Source of the DNA: PGZG01 sp040235405
Lineage (GTDB): Bacteria > Pseudomonadota > Gammaproteobacteria > Pseudomonadales > Alcanivoracaceae
Direction of reading: 5' to 3'
Assembly (NCBI GenBank): GCA_040235405.1
Contig: JBECKT010000047.1
Location: 1 to 5,003, forward strand
Length of the DNA: 5,003 nucleotides
Each line of letters starts with the position of its first letter. The first letter of the stretch is position 1. Of this stretch, positions 1 through 5,003 are shown in pieces. A program made the position numbers and the translations under genes. The notes below the pieces were generated by a model that searched no databases, was not told the origin of the DNA, and was given only the letters and a program-made list of their open reading frames with translations.

Positions 1-816
1 GCCCACATCCTCGGCACGCTGGACGACAAGATCGAACTCAACCGCCGCCGCAACCAGACCCTGGAGGCCATGGCCCGCGCCCTGTTCAAGGACTGGTTCG
101 TCGACTTCGGCCCCGTCCGCGCCAAGACGGAAAACCGCGAACCCTACCTCCCCGCCGACCTCTGGCAACTCTTCCCCGAGCGGCTGGATGATGAGGGAAA
201 GCCGGAGGGGTGGGCAATAGCGGCGCTTGATACCCTCGCTGCACTCGTGACCACCAGCATTTCGCCGGGAAAGTCACCAGAGACCGTTTTCGAGCATTAC
301 AGCATTCCGGCGTATGACGCAGGACGCATGCCAGCGATGGAACTTGGTGCATCGATCAAGAGCAATAAGTACGTCGTCGATGCCGATGCGGTTCTGGTTT
401 CTAAGCTTAACCCGCAGACTCCACGCATTTGGTTGCCTGCCATCGCTACGGCGCATGCCATTTGCTCTACTGAATTCATGCAGTTCGTTCCACATGACCC
501 AAAGAACCGACCGTATCTATATTGCCTCATGTCCTCTGAAGCGATGCAGAACGAAGTGCTCAGGCACGTCACTGGCTCGACTGGCAGTCGCCAACGTGCG
601 CAGCCATCCCAGATTGCGAAAGTCGATTTTCTTCAACCGCATGAAGCCATCCTGGCAGCGTTCAATCATCAGGCTGCGCCGATCCTGAATGCTGTCGCAG
701 ATAATCAACGCGAATCCCAAACCCTCGCCCAACTCCGCGACACCCTGCTGCCCAAACTGATCTCCGGCGAGTTGCGCATCAAGGATGCTGATCAATTTGT
801 GGAGGCCGTCGCATGA
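1..816 (+). CDS. hsdS: Type I restriction-modification specificity subunit HsdS, 3' part (5' end outside window)
   Basis: HsdS is the DNA-recognition subunit of type I RM enzymes; it binds HsdM and HsdR and reads a bipartite target through two target recognition domains (TRDs). The frame is open from base 1, so the ATG at 70 is internal. Visible parts, numbered from base 1: the central conserved helical region (about residues 1-42, with ILGTLDDKIELNRRRNQTLE and then FKDWFVDFGPV); a variable second TRD (about 65-205); and the C-terminal conserved helical region, containing QTLAQLRDTLLPKLISGELR near the end, a typical HsdS ending. The first TRD and N-terminus are missing because the window starts there, not because the gene is broken. 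GC content is visibly lower across the TRD (about 230-660) than in the flanking conserved helices, as expected if TRDs are exchanged by recombination. The stop overlaps the next start in ATGA. The family assignment is very secure; the target sequence cannot be read. Confidence 0.96.
   Translation, partial: AHILGTLDDKIELNRRRNQTLEAMARALFKDWFVDFGPVRAKTENREPYLPADLWQLFPERLDDEGKPEGWAIAALDTLAALVTTSISPGKSPETVFEHYSIPAYDAGRMPAMELGASIKSNKYVVDADAVLVSKLNPQTPRIWLPAIATAHAICSTEFMQFVPHDPKNRPYLYCLMSSEAMQNEVLRHVTGSTGSRQRAQPSQIAKVDFLQPHEAILAAFNHQAAPILNAVADNQRESQTLAQLRDTLLPKLISGELRIKDADQFVEAVA
801..805 (+). promoter_or_regulatory. Shine-Dalgarno site of the OLD-like gene, inside the end of hsdS
   Basis: GGAGG lies 7 bases before the ATG at 813, inside the last codons of hsdS. 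With the ATGA stop/start overlap it makes the 813 start near certain and implies translational coupling to hsdS. Confidence 0.8.
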
Positions 817-2525
817 AGCTGGCACACATCTCGATACACAACTTTCGCGGCATAATCGACGCGTCGATAACATTTCACCCCTACGCCCTCGTTGTTGGCG
901 CGAACAACTCTGGCAAGAGCACCATCATTGACTGCATTCGTGCTTTCTACGAGAAGGATGGCTTCAAGTTCAAGAAGGAGGCCGACTTCCCCTTCAAGGG
1001 GGCTGCTGACCAGGAATCGTGGATCGAACTGATCTTCGCCCTTGCCGACGAAGAACACGAACCTCTGAAGGATGAGTACAAGACCGACAACAAGTCCCTG
1101 AAGGTTCGAAAATACTTCCAGACCAGCGAAAAACTGCATGACGGCAAGAACGCCGCCGGGTGGATTCTGGGATACAAGTCCGACGGCACCTTGTCGAACG
1201 AGCCGTTCTACGGTGCAAAGAATGTTCAGAGCGGCAAGTTCGGCGATCTTATCTATATCCCGGCGATCAGTAAGGTCGATGAGCACACCAAGCTGAGCGG
1301 CCCATCCGCCCTGCGCGACCTTATCACCAACATCATGTCGGATGTTGTGGAAGGAAGCGACGCCTACAAGACCCTGACGGAGAGCGTCACCACCTTTGCG
1401 GGCAGTGTTCGGGCCATAGAAACCGAGGACAAGCGCTCCCTGTCGAATTTCGAGAGCGACCTGAATTCACTGCTTGCCCCGTGGCAGACCAACTTCAACC
1501 TGAAGTTCACCACACCATCCACGGCAGAAATTATCAAGTCCATGCTCGGATGGGATATCCGGGACAATCACCACGAAAAGCCGCAGGGTGTCGAGTACTT
1601 CGGTTCCGGCTTCCAGCGCCACTTCATCTATTCGCTGATTCAGCTTGGCGCAAAGTACGTGCCGCAGAAGGTCTCAAAAAAGGGAAAGGACTTTGCGCCG
1701 TCCCTGAATCTGGTCCTCTTTGAGGAACCGGAGGCATTCCTGCATCCGCCGCAACAGGAGGACTTGGCTCGTAACCTGATCAAGGTGAGTGATGCAGCCG
1801 ACTCGCAGATTGTCTGCTCCACCCACTCAGCCCACTTCGTGAGCAGAAATGCGGCACGCATTCCAGCCATCATCGGGGCGCGACGGGAGGAAGGCGTTGT
1901 CTCCACCTTCCAGATTGATGACGCGCGATGGACTGGCATCGTGGATGCCAATCACAGCATTCAGCAGATCGCCGCCAACTACCCCAAGGTGGCAAAGACC
2001 ATGCAGGCCGATGACCTCAAGCCTGAGATGGAGTCCGTAAAGTACTTCTTGTGGCTCAATCCCGATCGAGCGGGAATGCTGTTTGCGCAGCATGTGCTGC
2101 TGGTTGAGGGGGCAAGCGAAACCGCATTGATCAACCGACTGCTGGATGACGGCAGGTTGGCCTTGCCCCAAGGGACTTATGTTCTGGACTGTCTCGGCAA
2201 GTACAACATCCACCGTTTTATGAATCTGCTGAGCGGCCTTGGCGTTGTCCACGCCGTTCTACACGATGACGACGACAACGCGAACGAGCATCAGGAACTC
2301 AATCAGCTGATCGCCGGCTCAAAGAACCGCGACTTCACGCATGCGGTCGTCACGATACCAAGAGACCTTGAGAACCTGCTGGGCGTTGCGCCGCCCGGCT
2401 CCAGTCACAGAAAGCCTCAACATCTGCTGTACTGCTATGCCACTAACCAAATTGATGAGGTGAAACTAGAGACGCTTTGCAGTCTGGTGCAATCCTGCTT
2501 CGTAACGAAGGATGGCAAACCATGA
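813..2525 (+). CDS. OLD-like ATP-dependent nuclease (ABC-type ATPase with C-terminal TOPRIM domain)
   Basis: This 570-residue protein has the architecture of overcoming-lysogenization-defect (OLD) family nucleases, in which an SMC/ABC-like ATPase dimer controls a metal-dependent TOPRIM nuclease. Visible motifs are: N-terminal HNFRG strand (9-13); Walker A GANNSGKST (29-37); signature-like GSGFQ (264-268); Walker B LNLVLFEEPEAFLHP (298-312, acidic pair E304/E305); switch histidine in CSTHSAHF (335-342); TOPRIM glutamates in LLVEGASE (429-436); an Asp-rich HDDDD motif (484-488); and PRDLEN (516-521), which could supply a further acidic residue. All key residues appear intact and the length suits single-gene OLD proteins. 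OLD proteins include phage P2 Old and GajA of Gabija, both antiphage. No UvrD-like GajB follows, so Gabija is not supported. ATGA overlaps at both ends place it in the hsdS operon. A role in phage defence alongside the RM system is inferred; the ATPase/TOPRIM call is secure. Confidence 0.9.
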   Translation: MKLAHISIHNFRGIIDASITFHPYALVVGANNSGKSTIIDCIRAFYEKDGFKFKKEADFPFKGAADQESWIELIFALADEEHEPLKDEYKTDNKSLKVRKYFQTSEKLHDGKNAAGWILGYKSDGTLSNEPFYGAKNVQSGKFGDLIYIPAISKVDEHTKLSGPSALRDLITNIMSDVVEGSDAYKTLTESVTTFAGSVRAIETEDKRSLSNFESDLNSLLAPWQTNFNLKFTTPSTAEIIKSMLGWDIRDNHHEKPQGVEYFGSGFQRHFIYSLIQLGAKYVPQKVSKKGKDFAPSLNLVLFEEPEAFLHPPQQEDLARNLIKVSDAADSQIVCSTHSAHFVSRNAARIPAIIGARREEGVVSTFQIDDARWTGIVDANHSIQQIAANYPKVAKTMQADDLKPEMESVKYFLWLNPDRAGMLFAQHVLLVEGASETALINRLLDDGRLALPQGTYVLDCLGKYNIHRFMNLLSGLGVVHAVLHDDDDNANEHQELNQLIAGSKNRDFTHAVVTIPRDLENLLGVAPPGSSHRKPQHLLYCYATNQIDEVKLETLCSLVQSCFVTKDGKP

Positions 2526-2594
2526 CCCGCATCCCCGTCAACCCCGAGCTGCCGACCTGCGCGCGCGAGCGTGCCAGGCCGGAGCGCTCACGCT
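2522..2594 (+). pseudogene. Start fragment of a lost gene, possibly of HTH/ImmA-IrrE (M78 peptidase) type
   Basis: An ATG overlaps the stop of the OLD-like gene in ATGA and has AAGGA 10 bases upstream (2508-2511), so translation initiation here is credible. The first residues read MTRIPVNPEL, followed by CARERA. From memory, HTH plus ImmA/IrrE metallopeptidase genes, common RM and toxin-antitoxin neighbours, often start with a similar IPVNPELLxWARERAGL string; no alignment was run. After about 18 codons the frame turns into low-quality Arg/Gly-rich sequence and ends at 2860 without a recognisable domain. At about 2578 another frame gives AGALTLAAWG and then a stop, which would fit a frameshift. 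The downstream sequence is Fic-like in a third frame. I read this as the scar of a gene whose body was deleted. The identity is tentative. Confidence 0.4.
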
Positions 2595-2984
2595 GGCGGC
2601 GTGGGGGTGATGGCGGGGGAACAGGCGATCCACATGGCGCCGCCGGCCAGCCGGGTGCCACGGCTGATGGCCGATCTGCTGCACTGGCTGGACACGACCG
2701 ACGCCCATCCGCTGATCGCCAGTTCGATCTTTCACCACGAGTTCGAGTTCATCCATCCCTTCAGCGACGGCAACGGGCGCATGGGGCGGCTCTGGCAAAC
2801 CCTGATCCTGAGCCGCTGGCATCCACAAGAAAACCGCCGCGGCGCTACTGCGGCAACTGAAGGCCGCCGCGCAGCAATCTTGTGCTTTCCCGGATTGATC
2901 AACCTGGCGGAAGGCCGCGAGGTGCTACGAGGCTTCTGCGGCGCGGCTAGACTCAGCAAGCCTTTTTGTGGAGCTTATATTTAA
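2571..2984 (+). pseudogene. Fic-domain AMP-transferase remnant, truncated at both ends
   Basis: Fic proteins transfer AMP or other nucleotide moieties to target proteins and often act as toxins or effectors. From about 2595 this frame reads GGVGVMAGEQ, then a helical stretch with MADLLHWLDTTDAHPLIASS, then FHHEFEFIHPFSDGNGRMGR, with the diagnostic HPFxDGNGRxxR loop at 2754-2789 (catalytic His in codon 2754-2756), followed by LWQTLILSRW to 2819. Similarity fades after the HP codons ending at 2825. The remaining codons, rich in Arg and Ala, do not resemble the usual Fic C-terminus and run into an inverted repeat. Fic proteins of this type are usually over 300 residues, so the N-terminal half and the C-terminal part are gone; only about 77 codons are family-like. 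The GTG at 2571 is merely an open-frame boundary. The catalytic motif is complete, but a folded enzyme is unlikely. It could be a recombination relic from a Fic gene that once sat in this RM locus. Confidence 0.85.
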
Positions 2985-3000
2985 TAATACGCTCCACAAA
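2965..3000. repeat. 36-bp interrupted inverted repeat with 10-bp perfect arms
   Basis: TTTGTGGAGC at 2965-2974 and GCTCCACAAA at 2991-3000 are exact reverse complements around a 16-bp AT-rich spacer (2975-2990). The spacer itself contains TTAT and ATAA in partial symmetry. No T-run follows on either strand, which argues against an intrinsic terminator. The spacing of about 26 bp between arm centres, with an AT-rich middle, would suit a dimeric DNA-binding protein, so an operator, perhaps of the lost gene, is the preferred guess. A mobile-element end or recombination scar is possible. Confidence 0.75.
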
Positions 3001-3105
3001 TTCGGTAGCGGCGCATGGCAACTCCGCTAGTTTAGCTACCCTCTTTACCGGAGGTGGTCCTGATTAATACTGGAAGGCGAGGATGGCAGGTGCTGGTGAT
3101 AGAAG

Positions 3106-3131
3106 CCCATAGCACACCCCCATAGCACACC
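3106..3131. repeat. Tandem direct repeat, two copies of a 13-bp unit
   Basis: CCCATAGCACACC occurs at 3106-3118 and again, identically, at 3119-3131. It sits 18 bases before the 28-bp palindrome. It may be a replication-slippage duplication or a pair of binding sites near the putative promoter. Confidence 0.85.
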
Positions 3132-3148
3132 CGGTACAAGCATGCTAA

Positions 3149-3176
3149 GGTTAAGCACAGTATACTATGCTTAACC
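3149..3176. promoter_or_regulatory. Near-perfect 28-bp palindrome, putative operator overlapping a -10 element
   Basis: The arms GGTTAAGCA (3149-3157) and TGCTTAACC (3168-3176) are exact reverse complements. Between them the self-complementary AGTATACT (3159-3166) is flanked by the only mismatched pair (C3158/A3167). The centre contains TATACT (3161-3166), a good match to a -10 hexamer; no clear -35 is seen at 16-18 bp spacing. The dyad ends 10 bases before the ATG of the ATPase gene, the classical place for a repressor or autoregulator to block transcription. The regulator is not identifiable. No T-run follows, so a terminator is unlikely. Confidence 0.7.
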
Positions 3177-3186
3177 CGAATTTATT

Positions 3187-4620
3187 ATGAAAGATGTTTC
3201 CAATCAACAAGTTGCAAGCCATCTTAAGCGCCTGAACCCTTGGTGGGTGAGTGGCAGGATGGACGCGGACACACTTTCGCTGCACCCTCGCGGCTACCTG
3301 AAGCCCGTGCAGCAACTGCTGATGGATGTCACGCTGCGTCGCGCCGTTGTGCTGCTCGGCCCGCGCCGGGTTGGCAAAACCATCCTCATCCGCCATCTGA
3401 TTGCCGACATGCTGGCGAGCGGTACGCCTGCTCCGCGCATTGCTTACGTGGAAATGGATCACCCGCTATTGCATGGGCAATCTCTGGAGGCCTTGGTGCA
3501 GCAGATAGAGCAGGCAACAGCGGATGGCGAAGGAACCCGCTACCTGTTTTTTGATGAGATCCAATCCCACAAGGACTGGGAGAAACACCTGAAGCCTCTG
3601 GTCGATCATCGTCCTGACCTGCGCATTCTGGTATCGGGGTCGGCAGCGGCAGCACTGAAACGCCAGAGCACGGAGTCGGGTGCCGGGCGTTTCACCGACT
3701 TTCTGCTGCCGCCGTTGACCTTTTCCGAATACCTGCTGCTGCGGAAGGAGCCTGCCGCAATCCGTGAAGAGCAGCCCGATCTCTACGCGCTGGACGATAT
3801 TGATACGCTGAACCAGCAGTTTGCCGACTACGTCAATTACGGGGGCTATCCAGAATTGGCACTGTCACCGACAGTGCGCGAGAACCCGGAGCGTTTCGTA
3901 AAATCCGACATCGTGGACAAGGTGCTGTTGCGAGACTTGCCCCAGTTATATGGCATCAAGGACATTCAGGAACTCAACTCACTGTTTACCCTCCTGGCCT
4001 TCAACACCGCCGAGGAGGTGTCTTTCGAGCAACTATCCCAGCGCAGCGGTGTAGGTAAGCAAACTATTCAGCGTTACATCGAGTATCTGGAGGCGGCCTT
4101 TCTGATCAAGCGTGTGTTTCGGGTGGATCAGGACGGCAAGCGTTACAAACGTGAACGCCAGTTCAAGATCTATCTGACCAATTCCGCCATGTACACCGGC
4201 CTGTTCGGTGCCCGGCAGTCTGATGAGGCCGAGTTCGGCCACTTGGTGGAGACGGCTTTGTTCGCGCAGCGCTTTCATGAAGATGCACGCCTGAACTACG
4301 CACGCTGGGGCAGTGATGACAACGAGGTGGATCTGGTCGAATCCTCTCAGGCACTTAAACCGATTGCGGCGCTGGAAATCAAATGGAGTGATCGTTTTAC
4401 CGACAACCCGAAAGCACTCAAGGGTCTGACGAAATTCGCACACATTAATAAACTTCCCCTGGTCTGGGCGACCACGCGCAGCCGCTTTGGCAAATCCACC
4501 ATTGATGGCAGTGAAATCCGGCAGTGGCCAGCAGCGGTGCTGGCCTTTCATTATGGCGCCAGTGCCGTGCGGGGACGGATGGCGCGCTACGAGGCCAAAA
4601 TCAAGGGCATCGACACATGA
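3187..4620 (+). CDS. AAA_14/DUF4143-family ATPase with winged-helix and PD-(D/E)XK nuclease-like C-terminus
   Basis: This is an intact 477-residue P-loop ATPase. Motifs are: NPWW near the N-terminus (17-20); Walker A GPRRVGKT (58-65); Walker B YLFFDEIQ (119-126, D123/E124); sensor-like ILVSGS (147-152); the family stretch LLPPLTFSEYLLL (173-185) and YGGYPE (218-223); a winged-helix-like segment (about 276-310, SGVGKQTIQRYIEYLEAAFL); and a DUF4143 C-terminus. Residues E355 (VETALF), E380/D382 (NEVDLV) and E397/K399 (ALEIKW) fit a complete PD-(D/E)XK nuclease core. The family is widespread, occurs in RM and mobile loci, and its cellular role is largely undefined. The ATG at 3187 is chosen because it keeps NPWW, which I recall as typical of the family, although no Shine-Dalgarno is visible; the next in-frame ATG (3259) would remove it. 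It has its own putative promoter/operator, and its stop lies within 20 bases of hsdR, implying co-transcription. Nuclease activity and any effect on restriction are inference. Confidence 0.9.
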   Translation: MKDVSNQQVASHLKRLNPWWVSGRMDADTLSLHPRGYLKPVQQLLMDVTLRRAVVLLGPRRVGKTILIRHLIADMLASGTPAPRIAYVEMDHPLLHGQSLEALVQQIEQATADGEGTRYLFFDEIQSHKDWEKHLKPLVDHRPDLRILVSGSAAAALKRQSTESGAGRFTDFLLPPLTFSEYLLLRKEPAAIREEQPDLYALDDIDTLNQQFADYVNYGGYPELALSPTVRENPERFVKSDIVDKVLLRDLPQLYGIKDIQELNSLFTLLAFNTAEEVSFEQLSQRSGVGKQTIQRYIEYLEAAFLIKRVFRVDQDGKRYKRERQFKIYLTNSAMYTGLFGARQSDEAEFGHLVETALFAQRFHEDARLNYARWGSDDNEVDLVESSQALKPIAALEIKWSDRFTDNPKALKGLTKFAHINKLPLVWATTRSRFGKSTIDGSEIRQWPAAVLAFHYGASAVRGRMARYEAKIKGIDT

Positions 4621-4637
4621 TCAGGAAATTGCACTGA
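4617..4637 (+). other. Six-codon open frame bridging the ATPase stop and the hsdR start
   Basis: ATG at 4617 overlaps the ATPase stop (ATGA). It is followed by five codons (MIRKLH) and a TGA at 4635-4637 whose last base is the first base of the hsdR ATG (TGATG). This could pass terminating ribosomes stepwise to hsdR by re-initiation. It may equally be chance; the peptide itself is unlikely to have a function. Confidence 0.4.
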
Positions 4638-5003
4638 TGGCCTTTCTCTCCGAAGCGCAACTGGAAACCGCGCTGCTGGAACAGCTGGCGAGCCTGGGCT
4701 TCGCCTGCGCCTCGGACGAGGTCATCGGCCCCGATGGCAAACAGCCGGAGCGGGAGGCCTGTGACGAGGTCGTGCTCAAGGCGCGACTCACCGCCGCCGT
4801 GGCACGACTGAACCCGACACTGCCGCCCGAGGCACAGGCCGATGCTGTTCGCCGCCTCACACAATCGGAACTGCCCAACCTGCTGGAGGAGAACCGCCGC
4901 ATCCACCGGCTGCTGACCGAAGGCGCGGATGTGGAGTACTTTTCGCAAGAGCAGGCCGAAGATGGCACGCTGAACGCGGGCCAGCTTGTAGCAGGAAAAG
5001 TCC
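4637..5003 (+). CDS. hsdR: Type I restriction enzyme endonuclease/translocase subunit HsdR, N-terminal part (3' end outside window)
   Basis: HsdR is the motor and nuclease subunit of type I RM complexes: it joins HsdM2-HsdS, translocates DNA with ATP and cleaves it at a distance. Only the first 122 codons are present. They begin MAFLSEAQLETALLEQL and include a DEVVLKARL helix, RLTQSELPNLLEENRRIHRL and a LTEGADVEYF stretch, which match the HsdR N-terminal region that precedes the PD-(D/E)XK nuclease core. Full-length HsdR proteins are around 1000 residues, so nuclease and helicase motifs lie outside the window and intactness cannot be judged. AGGA at 4623-4626, 10 bases before the ATG, is a usable Shine-Dalgarno. 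The start lies 17 bases after the ATPase stop, so the two genes are probably co-transcribed. Its separation from hsdS by accessory genes is the main peculiarity of the locus. Confidence 0.93.
   Translation, partial: MAFLSEAQLETALLEQLASLGFACASDEVIGPDGKQPEREACDEVVLKARLTAAVARLNPTLPPEAQADAVRRLTQSELPNLLEENRRIHRLLTEGADVEYFSQEQAEDGTLNAGQLVAGKV

Larger units (their letters stand above)
2826..3186 (+). other. Gene-poor spacer between the Fic remnant and the DUF4143 ATPase
   Basis: No convincing gene is present. The Fic frame continues to a stop at 2982-2984 without family-like residues. A short alternative reading at 2821-2898 gives a helical, Ala/Gln-rich tail (TAAALLRQLKAAAQQS) before a stop, which I do not recognise and which could be the end of another decayed gene. 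From 2960 onward the sequence is more AT-rich and carries the inverted repeat, the 13-bp duplication and the palindrome listed separately. Confidence 0.6.

Noticed and set aside
70..816. ATG at 70 as the start of an independent 248-residue HsdS-like protein
   Set aside because: The same frame is open to base 1 and encodes the typical HsdS central conserved region before the ATG, so the gene continues off the left edge.
792..1286. 164-codon reading frame on the - strand
   Set aside because: It lies opposite the well-supported OLD-like gene, including its Walker A region, and shows no recognisable motif.
1827..2252. 141-codon reading frame on the - strand
   Set aside because: It is antisense to the H-loop and TOPRIM region of the OLD-like gene; a shadow of that gene's codon bias.
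2965..3000. Inverted repeat as an intrinsic terminator
   Set aside because: The loop is long and AT-rich and no T-run follows the hairpin on either strand.
3054..3125. Short GTG-started frame of 23 codons overlapping a GGAGG sequence
   Set aside because: The GTG overlaps the GGAGG itself, so no usable spacing exists; the peptide matches nothing I recognise and ends in the 13-bp repeat.
3106..3176. CRISPR-like repeats
   Set aside because: There are only two abutting 13-base copies with no spacers, and the palindrome is a single site.
3259..3261. Internal ATG as an alternative start of the DUF4143 ATPase
   Set aside because: It would remove the family-like NPWW region, although upstream Shine-Dalgarno context is not better for the chosen start.
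4033..4551. 172-codon reading frame on the - strand
   Set aside because: It lies opposite the conserved winged-helix and nuclease part of the DUF4143 ATPase and has no family-like features.
813..4620. A complete Gabija (GajA/GajB) pair
   Set aside because: The OLD-like gene could resemble GajA, but no UvrD-type helicase is present; the other ATPase is DUF4143-like, with no helicase motifs.

Overview
The window looks like a stretch of chromosome from a moderately high-GC proteobacterium, probably gamma or beta. This rests on codon use, GC-rich conserved HsdS and HsdR segments, and the style of the protein sequences; the genus cannot be told. The region is a type I restriction-modification (RM) locus interrupted by accessory, defence-like genes, all reading on the + strand.

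Layout. Positions 1-816 hold the 3' part of hsdS, the DNA specificity subunit, open at the left edge; hsdM would be expected just upstream. An ATGA overlap at 813-816 leads into an intact 570-residue OLD-like protein with an ABC-type ATPase head and a C-terminal TOPRIM nuclease domain (813-2525). A second ATGA overlap at 2522-2525 leads into a decayed stretch. It begins with what looks like the first codons of a lost gene and continues with the catalytic core of a Fic-family AMP transferase in another frame, truncated at both ends (about 2522-2984). The roughly 360 bases from 2826 to 3186 hold no convincing gene but carry three repeat structures: a 36-bp interrupted inverted repeat (2965-3000), a 13-bp tandem duplication (3106-3131) and a near-perfect 28-bp palindrome (3149-3176) just before the next start codon. 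Positions 3187-4620 encode an intact 477-residue AAA_14/DUF4143 ATPase with a winged-helix segment and PD-(D/E)XK nuclease-like motifs. A six-codon open frame, overlapping at both ends, bridges it to hsdR, the restriction and translocation subunit, which starts at 4637 and runs off the right edge.

How the genes may work together. HsdS with HsdM would methylate target sites, and HsdR would add ATP-driven translocation and cleavage. The OLD-like nuclease is translationally coupled to hsdS, so it is probably co-expressed with the modification genes. The ATPase and hsdR lie behind a separate putative promoter and operator. This suggests, as inference only, that restriction is transcribed separately from modification and may be gated by whatever binds the 28-bp palindrome. 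The Fic remnant shows that the space between hsdS and hsdR has been a cargo site with gene turnover.
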